DNA of 64,000 nucleotides, taken from the NCBI GenBank assembly GCA_002245135.1, contig NGBS01000295.1:308223-372222 (forward strand). The letters are read 5' to 3'. A program made the position numbers and the translations under genes. This DNA is from Proteromonas lacertae. Its lineage: Eukaryota > Sar > Bigyra > Opalinata > Proteromonadidae. The stretch's first letter is position 1. Each line of letters begins with the position of its first letter. Positions 24,966 to 36,800 of this stretch are shown here, in pieces. Under the pieces are notes generated by a model that ran no database searches, was not told the origin of the DNA, and saw only the letters and a program-made list of their open reading frames with translations.

Positions 24966-25974
24966 TTATTTAATATTGAAGAATTGTTTTGATAATTGAG
25001 TCTTTTCTTCTTCTGATATTCCATCTAACCTAATAATTCTATCAGCTGTTGAAAATTCTTCTAAAAATGATATTAATTCTGACTTGTCTATATCTTCTTT
25101 CAAAGTTATTAATAATTCATCTAAATCTTCAAATATTTCTTTGTTTTCTTTCATTAATCTCAATTCACTTTCATCTAATTCATTTCCTGAAAGATTTATT
25201 TTTCTCAATGGTTTATAATCTTTTAATGTTTCTAACAACATTTTTAATCCTTTTTCACTCAATCCTATATCTATTCAAATTATAAATGAAAATTCTAATC
25301 ACAGAATACTTGATATATTCAAAGAATTGTCTGTAACAAATTCTTTTAAGTATTTACAAATTATCTCTACTCCTTCATCTTCAATTGAATTATTGTGTAT
25401 TATATATTTTCTACCTTTTATTTCATAATTCATTAACTCTTTTAATCCTTTGTAACTAATTTTGTTATTTGATAAATCAAGAATATCACAACAAATATGT
25501 TTAATCAATGCAATGTGAGAATCTTTAATATTCAAATCTATAGAATAATGTTAATAAGTATATTATACTTGAAATATCACAATAATTTGTAATCTTTCCC
25601 ATGCAATAATTTAAATAATACTCCAATTCTTCATTTGTCCATAGTGAGTTTTTCATTAAGAATACCCCTTCATCATCTATTGCAATATTGCTTAAATTCA
25701 ATTCTTCATTATTAATAAACACATTTATGTTGTTTAATATTAATTTTAATCCCAACACTGAACTATTCTCTCGGAATTTTGATATTATATTTTCTTTTAT
25801 TCCTATCAATTTTAGGATTTTCATCTTTTTAATTTCATTTTGATGTTGTACAACAAAATCTACTTCATTAATACTCTTTTCTACCCTTCCTTTTATCTAC
25901 AAAAATAAAACAAAAAATACTTCGGCTCCAGATGGCAATATAGTGGATATAACACTATCAGCAAAAGAATTCAT
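24966..25974 (-). CDS. Leucine-rich-repeat protein
   Basis: About 300 aa in four exons. The first exon (MNSFADSVISTILPSGAE) joins IKGRVEKSINEVDF across a 24-nt intron. Repeats of the ribonuclease-inhibitor kind are visible: ELNLSNIAIDDEGVFLMK, DILDLSNNKISYKGLKELM, KINLSGNELDESELRLM. The C-terminus is acidic and helical (FLEEFSTADRIIRLDG). RanGAP-like proteins have this repeat type plus an acidic end, but the repeat number is too low to claim that. Function unknown. Confidence 0.6.
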
Positions 25975-26141
25975 TCAAAATAATTAAAGAAAATATATTC
26001 GTTTTATTTCAGTTATACATGTTAAATCAAGATATTCACACATATCATTCATTTTATACATAGAGAATTTGACAATTTACATAAACCCATTTAATAAATT
26101 AGAAATAAATAATAAACGAATTATCATTACCAAAAAATACT

Positions 26142-27298
26142 CTAATATGGTTTTCTATCTATTCTCTTTATACTTTTACCTCCACATAATGCATTCTTTT
26201 TATACCCACTATTATTCAATTTCACTCCATATTCCCATTTACATAATATTCCATCTTCTCCACATACATATATACTTTTATCACTATCATGGATATAAAT
26301 ATATCGAATATCACTTTTATTACCTTTCATCAATTTATCAAATAAAAATATTCCATCATTATTAATTGTAAATATAAAACAATCACCAACATGATTACCA
26401 CTAAAACAAAGTAGATTCTTACTTTCTTTATCATAATAACAACTTATTAAATAATCAACTAAACAACTATTATCATTAATTATCTTATTAAACTCTATTC
26501 GAATATCATCATAATTATATATCCTTTCAGCTGTTACTGTACTCCAAACAGATAAACCTTGACTGTGTGTTATCACCCATATATATAAATCATTATCTCC
26601 ACAAATACCTATACTTCTAACTGAACATTCTGTGTTTATTACTGTTTTTAATGCTTCATCTTCAGTTTTTTCTGTTAGTTCAAATATACAACATAAATTA
26701 TCTTCTGAACCACTTATTAATCGTGTGGGATATTTTGGATAGAATAATAATGAAGTAATTACATCAGAATGACTGTTTCTATATTCAGCTATGGTTTTGC
26801 CTGTATTTTTGAAGAAAACTATATTCATATCTGTTCCACAAGCTATTATTGTATTTCCACATCCTACAGACATTGTATAGATTTGTCCTTTATTGTATTT
26901 CCATTTACGAAGAATTGACAAATCAGTTATATTGTATACGATTATATTTCCATCTCTAGAGAGTATTATAATTAACAATTAATGAATACAATGATGATGA
27001 ATATAATTCAGTATCAGTACCATAACATATATCAGTTATTTGAGAAGTATGGCCTTTCAATACTCCATAATGCGATAAATCTTTGAAATGAAATAATTGT
27101 ATTGTAAAATCTGAAATTGATAATGCAAGTATTGTTTCTGATTGATTCAAAATGCTATTATTGATTATAAGTGATAAATTAATACCATTTGAAAATATAA
27201 GGATAATCAATTATCTCATCTTCTTTATCAACAAACTCTGATGGTTCAGCATCTGGACATGCTACAATTACTTGCCTAGATAACGAGTATTTCGACAT
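26142..27298 (-). CDS. WDR89: WD40 repeat protein WDR89
   Basis: Single-propeller WD40 protein of about 360 aa in three exons. Starts MSKYSLSRQVIVACPDAEPS. Landmarks typical of WDR89 orthologues are VLKGHTSQITDICYG, SHSDVITSLLFYPKYPTRLI, LISGSEDNLCCIF, the TEDEALKTVINTECSV strand pair, and VCGEDGILCKWE in the last blade. Two introns of about 30-36 nt are needed to keep the frame. Cellular role of WDR89 is poorly known. Divergent from the PDZ-TBC gene with a 130-bp shared promoter. Confidence 0.75.
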
Positions 27299-27428
27299 GA
27301 TAATAAAAACAGCCACAAGTGGTCAAGCCTTTGGGACGGTTCAGGGTTGAGCAGTATCTTTTTTATTTTTTTCTGGAATAATCAAACAGATATAATATTA
27401 TTACGTATTAAAAAGAATATATTTAAAA

Positions 27429-29292
27429 ATGTTTAAGAAGAAGCAAGCCCCCAACCCTGACGATGAAGAATTTAAGCCATATCTTTATAATCCTTATTGT
27501 GTGGATGTGATTTTCCCTGAAGGATCAATATATTTAACTTTGTCCAAATCTATTTATGGAACTCCAATAGTTCAAATGTTCAGACAGACTCCGTCAAAAC
27601 ATCCTGGTCCAGCTGAAGTATAATTTATATGGGTTTATATATTTATTCCAATAGGCATCTGGTGCAATTGAATTGGGAGATATGGTTATACAAGTTAATG
27701 GTGATGATACATATCTTCTCTCCTATGCTGAATTTATGTTGAAAACAAAAGAGTCACCAAGACCAATGACCTTTAGATTTGTAAAACCAGAGAAAGACAG
27801 TAAGAAACATATGCCAATTAAAGATCATCCAGGCAAAATGATGGAGTGGAAAAGAGGTTTAGATCATTTACCAGTAAAAATAATCGACTTAACCAAATTC
27901 CCATTAGAAGAAGAAAAAAAGAGAAGAAAAGGAAAAAGTTTGAATGACATTGTATGTAAATATCAACCAAAAGATGGTTCAAATACAGCCTATGGACAGC
28001 GTGTAAAAGAGTTCCAAAAGGCATTAACTTCACCAGTACCAAATGGTCTAATATTTATGGATAAAATAAGAGAATTAGCATTTTTTGGAATTCCTGATGA
28101 AAAGCACCTTAGAGCTGTTTATTGGAAGATATTATTAGGTTTTTATGGATTAGTACCAGACAGATGGTCTGAAGAAAAAGAAAATCATAGAAATACATAT
28201 CATGATTTTGTCAAAATGTTTATCCAAGAACCTAACGAGAAGTGTGGTAATGAAGGAAGTATTAAAGTAGCTAATCCATTAGAAATGACTTGGATAAAGA
28301 GAGAAGTTGATGATGGTACAGTTGGTGATGATAATGATGATATTGCAAAGATTCCACAGGAAGAAAGACAAAAGATATTGGAAGTTAATGTATATATATA
28401 TATATATAAATTTATAACTTATTTATCTATATAGAGTAAATGGAATGAATTATATGGTGATCAAGAATTGCGTGAGGATATTTGGAAAGATGTAAATAGA
28501 ACACATGCAGACATGGCTTTCTTTGGTGAAAATGTTAGAGATATTATAGCAAGAATATTATTTGTTTATGCTAAACTTAATCCAGGTGTGAAATATGTAC
28601 AAGGAATGAATGAAGTATTAGCTCCATTGTTTATTGTATTTTCTGCTGAACCGAATGAGGATGAGAAAGGTGGCGATGAAGTATCTATTTATTATTATTA
28701 TTATTATAGTCTGAATTGAATAAAGATGCTGAATTTACAACATTCTTCTGTTTTAGCCAGTTAATGAGTGAAATTAAAGATTTATTTAATCCAGAGTTAG
28801 ATGATACACATTTAGGTGTACAAGGGTATCTATCAGCATTAACTGACTTAATTGAGAGATATGCAAATGAATCATATAAAATATTAGTATTATTAATTTA
28901 TTTATTTTATTGAATAGAAAGAACAGAATATTGAAGTTCAGTTATTCGCCATTCGTTGGATTACCACATTCTTATCAAGAGAGTTCATGATGCCTGATGT
29001 ACAGAGAATATGGGATAGTTTATTATCAGATCCACAAAGATTTACCTTCCTTTTACATATATGTACAGCTATGGTGTTGTTAGTGACTGATCAGTTGAAA
29101 GGACATGATTTTAGTGATAATTTGAAATTACTACAAAGATATCCACCTATTGATATATCACAAGTGTTACAGACAGCTTATAAAATAAGAGATGACGAAT
29201 TGAAGAAGGGTTATTTGACTGAAGATGGTGAAATTGATTTAGCAAGCAGTTTTCATAATAGTAAAGGTAGTTTTGGAAGCTTCCATGAGTAA
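27429..29292 (+). CDS. Rab GTPase-activating protein: PDZ-like + TBC domain (TBC1D13-like)
   Basis: About 580 aa in five exons. N-terminal residues ~20-110 form a PDZ-like domain (VDVIFPEGSIYLTLSKS ... IELGDMVIQVNGDD). A basic linker is followed by the TBC domain: entry AFFGIPDEKHLRAVYWKILL, arginine finger in IWKDVNRTHADMAFF, glutamine finger in VKYVQGMNEVLAP, and the late helix FLLHICTAMVLL. Both finger residues are present, so GAP activity is expected. The TBC sequence is closest to TBC1D13, a Rab35 GAP in animals; substrate here is inferred. The N-terminal PDZ-like domain is not part of animal TBC1D13. Confidence 0.82.
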
Positions 29293-29468
29293 TTTTAAAT
29301 TATAATTATTATTTTGATAAGATTTCGATTATTTCCATAATATATTAATTCATCATCAAAGTAAAATTAAATGGTTATAAAATCTAATCATGAACGTGAA
29401 TATAGTAAGAAATAATTCATTATTTTCAAAATAGATTTGAATTTTTATCTTTATCTTTTTTCTCTCTG

Positions 29469-30807
29469 ATGAATCCTATATATCTTGATTATAATGCTAC
29501 TACTCCAGTAGATCAACAAGTATTGGATGCTATGATTCCATATTTCAAAGAACAATTCGGAAACCCTTCTTCTGATCATTTCTTTGGACAGAGTATTGAA
29601 TATAGTATGATTTAACATAAATAGCTGCTAAACATGCAATGGATGAAGCTAGATCTCATGTTTGCAGAGTGTGTTGGAGCAAAACCTGAAGAAATGGTTT
29701 TTATGTCTGGAGGTACTGAGACTATAAACTATGTAATAAAAGGTGTATTTTTTAATGCTCAGAAAAACAATTGGGGAAAGAGAATCGTCATTTCTTGTGT
29801 AGAACATGTAGCTGTGCTTGAATCATGCAAGTATTTCAATCATACTACATTAATAGATTCTTACAAGAGAATTATGGAGCTGAAATAATCACTTTAAATG
29901 TAAATTCTGAAGGTATTGTATCATCTGAAGAATTAAAAGCTTCATTAACACCATCGACAATATTAGTATCAATAATGACAGTAAACAATGAAGTAGGCGC
30001 AATCCAACCAATCAGAGACTTCTCAAAAATCATTAAAGAATATACAACCAATCATCCTATACTATTTCACACAGATGCTTCACAAGCGATTGGTAAAATT
30101 CCAGTAAATGTGAAGGATTATGATATTGACTATTTAACTATAGCAGGACACAAAATATATGCACCAAAAGGTGTTGGTTGTTTGTATATTAAACATAATG
30201 ATGAAATCCATTTACCCAAGTTAATACATGGTGCTATTAATCATGAAAATGGAATTAGAAGTGGAACTGAGAATATTCCATATATTGTAGGATTAGGAAA
30301 AGCATGTGAAATTATTGTATTTTATATTTATTTATATATTTATATATATATATATATTAATAGAATAAAGGATTGAATAATGAAATGAAAAAGTTGAAAA
30401 AGTTGAGAGATCTGTTGGAAGATAGATTGAAAAGTAATTCACCAGTAGATGTATTTGTTTTATTATGTTTATATTTATTTATTATTTGTTAGTATAGAAT
30501 TAATGGTCCTACTGATGATAAACTACGTGTTCCTCATGTTTTAAAGTATAATAATTGTATATATTTGAATAGTATATCATTCAAGAATTGTGTTTCTTCA
30601 AAATTGATTAATAAATTACAGAACACAGTGTGTGTTAGTGCTGGTGCTGCATGTCATAAATCAGATGTTTCATATGTATTACAAGCGATGAATGTTCCTG
30701 AAGAATATCAAAGAGGTGTTTTAAGAATTAGTGTTGGAAGATTCACTACTGAAGATGAAATATATAAAGCTAGTGAAGAGATAATTAAAGCAATTAATGA
30801 AGTTTAA
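29469..30807 (+). CDS. SCLY: Selenocysteine lyase/cysteine desulfurase-like PLP enzyme, one apparent frameshift
   Basis: Class V aminotransferase-fold enzyme. Starts [20 protein letters not shown], then [17 protein letters not shown], the PLP Asp and Gln in [10 protein letters not shown], the Schiff-base Lys in [15 protein letters not shown], the [16 protein letters not shown] loop and the active-site Cys in [11 protein letters not shown]. The AACH form and overall wording favour eukaryotic selenocysteine lyase over mitochondrial NFS1, and no targeting peptide is visible. At 29661-29663 a TTT must be read as TT to join [11 protein letters not shown] to [11 protein letters not shown]. No intron explains this, so it is probably an assembly insertion, otherwise a knockout. 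Introns of about 25-70 nt elsewhere. Confidence 0.8.
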
Positions 30808-30973
30808 AATATGTTTTTTAATATGAGAGTATGTATATTTGTGAGAAAAAAAGGGAAAATGAAAATCTAATTTGAATTTGTGTTTATCAAATTAGAATTG
30901 AATAATTATTTTTTTCATTTTTTTGTTTGTTTGTATGATATAGCAATTTTATACTATTTCTAGTTAAGAAAAT

Positions 30974-31231
30974 AATGGACTCATCTAATAAAGCAGCAAA
31001 TTCAGGAGGTGTTAGACGTAGAGGTCATCAATCCTCAGGAGGTAAAGGTCAATCAACATTTGGTGAAGGAGGTTTAAGAATTGCAACTGATGATCATCCA
31101 GGAATTTATGTGTATTTATAAACTGTTATATATAATTTTTCTATAGAGGACCACAATCTGTCTTGATTTTATGTTTGGGATTCATTGGAGTAGTGATTTT
31201 ACTTCATATCATTGGAAAAATGAGATCATAA
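30974..31231 (+). CDS. SEC61B: Sec61 translocon beta subunit
   Basis: Small tail-anchored ER protein of about 70 aa. The N-terminus is Ser/Gly/Arg-rich (GGVRRRGHQSSGGKGQSTFG). The conserved DDHPGIYVGPQSVLIL leads into one C-terminal transmembrane helix (LCLGFIGVVILLHIIGK). A ~36-nt intron (GTATTTATAA...CTATAG) splits the Val before GPQSV. Position of the helix and length match Sec61 beta. Confidence 0.92.
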
Positions 31232-31338
31232 ATAAGATTTTGCGAAAGAAAGGATTATTCAATTTATATATGTTGATTATTGTTTTGATTCATTTGAAAT
31301 ACCTATAAAAACCATAAGAACACAAAAAAATATATCAA

Positions 31339-33033
31339 TTAACTTCGAAAATACTGATCAATATCAAAATATGTTGGAATAATATCAGTTTTACCCCAAA
31401 CAGCGAATGACAAAGGACTTTCATAAGCTTGAGCTGCTGAATTCTTAATATCTTTCAAAGTAACTTTATCAATCTCACTACAAACATCATCTAATAAGTA
31501 TGGTTTACCATATACCAATGTCTGTCTTCCAATATCTTCACACCTACTTATTCTATTCTCTAAATTCATAGAAATTGAAGATTTCAAAAATGATTTTGCT
31601 CTATTCACTTCTTCATCAGTAGCTTTAAAATTACTGTAAGTTTTCATAAAATTACATAAACATTCTGTCAAATTCACTCCATATTTGGTAGGACAAATAC
31701 CATGTATTCCAATAATTCCAGTTGTATCAAACGAATTCATAAAATGCTTACAATGTCTCATGAAGAAGTATTCTGATAAAGCTTCTCTGTATAAACGTGA
31801 ATACATTCCTTTACCTGGACCACCTGATGAAAATGAAGAACCACCACCCATTAAGCATTGAGTATTGACATTGGAAAGAAATCTAAATAATAATATTTTA
31901 ATTATTAAAGTATAAAAAAGATTGAAACAAAAAGAAAGATGTGATATTATAATAGTTAAATAATATATATATATATAATATACCTTTCCCTTTCCATGAT
32001 CCACCTTGTAATGCTATTAAAATATGAGTTGTCTTTTCATCATAAATTTTACTTGGTAAATCGTATTCACTTCTACTATCACCTCCTACATATTTCAAAT
32101 TCATTGATTTTAAATTTCTTTTTGGTTCTGATGGTAGTTTATTGAAATATTTCTTTACTAAATTCACCATTTCATTATGATCTACACCAACTGCACTTAT
32201 TACAGTTCTTGGAGCTGTATAATTTGATTTATAAAATGAATTACATTTATCCATTGTTAGATTTGCTAATGTATTTTCTGGACTGAAATAATGAATGACC
32301 ATATGGTGTATTTGGTGAAAAAGATGCTTCAAATATATACTCAGGAGCAATCATTTCTGGTTCTTCGATTATTATATCTTCATATTCATATAAACATGCT
32401 TTCTATAAAGATTAGAAAATATATATATATATATATATATATACTTTAGCGTATTCAAATTGTTCTTCATCAAATTTCATATCTTGTACTGTTAATGCTA
32501 ATTGTTTTACACCTTCTTCTAAATGTGCTTTGATTAATTCCAATACAACAATACTATGATCTCTTTCAACTAATACTGTTTTATTAGCACCTATTGATTC
32601 TAAAATTGTTTGAGTTTCATTTGCATCTTGTGAACCATTTGCTCCAAATAAATTTTTATTTATTATTCTTGCAGATCCATATGTTTCAGCTAAATTATAG
32701 ATTATGATTTATTAACTGAATACGTTTTTCATACATGCTTCCTGCTTCGACAAATGCCCCAAATGCGCAAACCTATACTTTATTTTTACTTAACATATAC
32801 TGGTTCATAAGAATCTTGAGTAACAATCTTCAAACCATTAGGTAGAGTTGTAATTTTTGGAACCAAGTCAACACTTAAATTGGAAAATTGTAATGGTGGA
32901 ACTCTAAATATAATAAGCAAGAAAGATACCCAGGATATGGTACATTTAAGCCACATTTCTTTATTTCTGAAGAGAATCTTCTTGCTGTTTGCAAAATTCC
33001 GTTATTTATTCTTTTTCCATATTGAAGGAACAT
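31339..33033 (-). CDS. PMPCA: Mitochondrial processing peptidase alpha subunit
   Basis: M16-family non-catalytic alpha subunit that binds presequences for the beta subunit. The glycine-rich substrate-recognition loop is visible (GGGSSFSSGGPGKGMYS), followed by RLYREALS and the C-terminal half of the family, ending DIDQYFRS. The N-terminus (MFLQYGKRINNGILQTARRF) looks like a targeting peptide; the mature part begins near SVDLVPKITTLPNGLKIV. The inactive N-terminal domain (VCAFGAFVEAGSMYE) lacks HxxEH, as expected for alpha. About six introns. Its presence shows an organelle of mitochondrial origin with presequence cleavage. Confidence 0.88.
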
Positions 33034-33111
33034 AGTAATAATGGACTAAAAAATCAAATCTCAAACTTTCAGCTTGTTTGCATTTCACATTATTTAATAA
33101 ATCTCATCAGT

Positions 33112-36100
33112 ATGAGTACTGAGTATTATTTTGATTATATTTATACAATATTTATAGAGAGCAAACTCCAGAAATACCTGATGCAGATGGTGAGAAGAAG
33201 ATCTCAAAGAAACAACAAAAGAAGATGGCTAAAATGGGAAACAAAAAGGATAAGATGAGTAAAGAAGAGAAGATGAAGTTAGTATACACCTTTTTAATCT
33301 AATATTTCGAATAGTGGGCAAGTAATGATGCGAAGAAGGAAAAGAAACCCAAAAGTATAGCAACTCCAACTGCTGAAGAATTACCGTTTGTAAATCCAAC
33401 TCCAAAAGGACAAAAGAAAGATTGTTCTGGTGATTTAGCTGGAGCTTATATTCCTCACGAAGTAGAATGTGCATGGGGTGATTGGTGGGAAGCTTCAGGA
33501 TTTTTCTCACCAGATGTTGAAAAAGCTAAAGATGCTAAACCAGAAGAGAAATTCGTAATGGTTATACCACCACCAAACGTGACAGGTACTTTACACATAG
33601 GTCATGGTTTAACCATCGCAATAGAAGATACAATTTGTCGTTGGAAGAGAATGAAAGGATTTCACACATTATGGGTTCCAGGTGTAGATCATGCAGGTAT
33701 AGCAACCCAAGTAGTAGTAGAAAAAGCACTTCAAAAAGAAGAAGGTAAAAGTCGACACGATTTAGGTAGAGAAGCATTTGTGAAGAAAGTATGGGAATGG
33801 AAAGAGCAATATGGTAATACAATCACATCTCAATTAAGATTATTAGGTGCAAGTGTAGATTGGTCCAGAGAAACATTCACATTAGATCCCAAACTATCAA
33901 CTGCAGTAAATGAAGCATTTTGTAAGATGTTCAAGAAAGGATTAATTTATCGAGATAATCGATTAGTGAATTGGTGTTGTACGTTAAAAACAGCCATATC
34001 TGATATAGAAGTAGAATATTTAGATGTTGATAAACCAATTACACGTGTAGTACCAGGACATGATCCAAATAAGAAATATGAATTTGGATATTTAACACAC
34101 TTCGCTTATCAAGTAGAAAACAGTGATGAAACAATTGAAATCGCCACAACTCGTTTAGAAACAATGTTAGGTGATACAGCAGTAGCAGTTCATCCAGATG
34201 ATAAGAGATATACACATTTACACGGTAAATACTTAATACATCCTTTCAATGGTAGAAGAATACCAATAATATGTGATTCAATATTAGTTGATATGAACTT
34301 TGGTACAGGTGCAGTAAAAGTAACTCCAGCTCATGATCCTAATGATTTTGCATGTGGACAAAGAAATAAATTAGAATTTATCAATGTATTAACAGAAGAT
34401 GGTAAAATCAATGAAAATGGAGGTGAAGAATTCCAAGGAATGATGAGATTTGATGCAAGAATTGCAATAGAAGAAGCTTTAAAGAAGAAAGGATTATTAA
34501 GAGGTAAAGAACCAAATAAAATGCAAATTCCAATATGTTCAAGAAGTAAAGATATAATCGAACCAATGATAGTACCTCAATGGTATGTAAACTGTAAAGA
34601 AATGGCAGCTAGATCAGTAGAAGCAGTAAGAAAAGGTGATTTAAAGATATTACCTGATATGCATGTAGATACATGGTATAAATGGTTAGAGAATATAAGA
34701 GATTGGTGTATATCTAGACAATTATGGTGGGGACATCGAATACCAGCTTATGAAATATATGATAGTGAAACAAACAAGAAGATCAGTGAAGAATGGTGTG
34801 TAGGAAAAAACGAAGAAGAAGCGTTAAAAGATGCAAAAGAAAGATTAAAAATTGAAAATGAAAATATAAAATTAGTACAAGATCCTGATGTATTAGATAC
34901 ATGGTTTTCTTCTGGTTTATTCCCATTCTCTGTATTTGGATGGCCAAATGAAACAAATGAATTAAAAGCCTTCTATCCAACTACATTATTAGAAACAGGT
35001 CATGATATATTGTTCTTCTGGGTAGCTAGAATGGTAATGATGGCATTAGAATTAACTGATACTTTACCATTTAATACAATCTATTTACATGCTTTAATCC
35101 GAGATAAATATGGTAGAAAAATGTCGAAAACATTGGGTAATGTAGTAGATCCAAGAGAGATAATAGATGGTGCAAAATTAGAAACATTAATAGATAAATT
35201 ATATCAAGGTAATTTAGATCCAAAAGAGATAGAGAAAGCAAAACAAGGTAAGATAGCTGATTTCCCAAATGGAATACCTGAATGTGGAGCAGATGCATTG
35301 AGATTTGGATTATTAGCTTATACTTGTCAAGGTATATTATATATATATTATTTATATATGATGTTTTAATAATCGCTACGAAATGAACAATATTTAATTG
35401 TTTTGAAATAATTTTTTATTATGTACTGATCATTATTAATATTATAAATATCTATTAAAGTGATGTTTTATAAGGTTATTAGCTTGATAAAAAGTAAATG
35501 AAATCAAAGTTTTAACTGATTAATAGATATTATTATTTTATATATATGATGTTATATATAATCGCTACGAAATGAACTATTTTAATAGTTTTGAAATATA
35601 TTTATATCATAACTGATTTATATATTCTTTATTATATTCTTTAATATATATATATATATATATATACTTATATTTGAATAGGTCGTGATATCAATTTAGA
35701 TATTAATAGAATCGTAGGATATAGACAATTCTGTAATAAACTATGGAATGCCACAAAATTTGCTTTAACCAATTTGAATCTAGAAAATAATAAATTTGAA
35801 CCACCAGTTGATTATGTTAAAGATATGAAAGAAATATACAATTCCTTAGCCTTCAGAGATAAATGGATATTATCCAAATTACATAGAACGTGTAAAACAA
35901 TGAATGAACAATTAGAATCTTTTGATTTTTCCTCATTAACAACCTCCATTTATAATTTCTGGCTATATAATCTATGTGATGTTTATTTAGAATTAATCAA
36001 GCCAATAGTTCGAGGCAATGATAAAGAAGCTATAATAAAAGCACAAAAGACATTATATATATGTTTGGATTATGGTTTGAAATTATTACATCCAATAATG

Positions 36101-36754
36101 CCATTTATAACAGAAGAATTATGGCAAAGAATCCCAGGTCGAAATGGTAAAGTAATTAATGACAAAGCATCAATAATGTTGACAAATTACCCTGAATGTG
36201 ATGAAATGTATATAAGTGATAAGATGGAGAATGAAATGAGTTTATTATTAGATATAATTCACAGTGGAAGAGCCATAAGAGCAGAATATATGAAATCCAG
36301 TAATAGCAGTGCTATAGCAGGTCAAAAAGCAAAATTCTTTATAAGTTGTAATAAATCCGATAATATTGATAGTTTAAAAGAAAGATTAGATGATTTTAAA
36401 ACACTTTGTAATGCTGAAAGTGTAATAGTAATTGATTCAACTAATGAAGAAGAAATGAAAGAAATTCCAGTAACTTGTGGTGTTTCAATTACAAATGAAT
36501 TTATAAAAGTTCATATGGATTTAGCAGATTTGGTTGATTTTGATGTAGAAATTGGTAAATTAAAAGCAACACTGGAACAAACAACAAATCAATTGAATGT
36601 AACAAAGAAGAAGACTGAAATAGCCGATTATGAAACAAAAGTACCTGAGAATATTAGAAATACCACAAGTGAGAAAATTAGTGCATTAGAGCAGAAGATA
36701 TCATCAATTGAAGAAGCTATTCAAAAATTTGAATCTATGAAAATAAAGAAATAA
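33112..36754 (+). CDS. VARS: Valyl-tRNA synthetase
   Basis: Class I aminoacyl-tRNA synthetase of about 1070 aa charging tRNA-Val. Starts [18 protein letters not shown], then a Lys-rich extension typical of eukaryotic VARS. Catalytic domain: [11 protein letters not shown] (HIGH, near 33593), [12 protein letters not shown], editing-domain [16 protein letters not shown], and [14 protein letters not shown] (KMSKS-type loop near 35117). The anticodon-binding helical domain follows, then a C-terminal Val-family coiled coil ([15 protein letters not shown]). The first two introns are about 35 nt; the third (35332-35681) is 350 nt and carries snoRNA-like units. No organellar targeting peptide is seen. 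No broken frame. Confidence 0.95.
35350..35435 (+). ncRNA. Putative intronic box C/D snoRNA, copy 1
   Basis: Inside the long VARS intron. C box-like ATGATGT at 35358-35364 and D box CTGA at 35426-35429 are 61 nt apart, a normal C/D snoRNA spacing. The candidate guide block AATCGCTACGAAATGAAC (35371-35388) is repeated in copy 3. The C box ends in T where the consensus has A. AU-only flanks could form a short closing stem. rRNA target not identified. Confidence 0.5.
35452..35525 (+). ncRNA. Putative intronic box C/D snoRNA, middle unit
   Basis: C box-like GTGATGT at 35460-35466 and D box CTGA at 35516-35519, 49 nt apart. The interior sequence differs from the two flanking units, so it would have a different target. 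Weaker than the flanking pair because only boxes and spacing support it. Confidence 0.4.
35538..35622 (+). ncRNA. Putative intronic box C/D snoRNA, copy 3
   Basis: C box-like ATGATGT at 35546-35552 and D box CTGA at 35613-35616, 60 nt apart. It contains the same 18-nt block as copy 1 (35560-35577) at nearly the same distance from the C box, and the same TTTTGAAAT further on, while the rest has diverged. This pattern fits a duplicated snoRNA with its guide under selection. Confidence 0.5.
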
Positions 36755-36800
36755 ACCACTTTTTATATTTGCTTCATTATTTCTATATATTTGTGTGATT

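Noticed and set aside
27300-27360. tRNA-like stretch with GGTTCAGGG and a GC-richer segment
   Set aside because: No A box at the right distance, no acceptor stem and no cloverleaf; it lies in the short divergent promoter of WDR89 and the PDZ-TBC gene.
35332-35681. Self-splicing intron in VARS
   Set aside because: Normal GTATAT...TAG borders and no group I or II core elements; the length is explained by snoRNA-like units.
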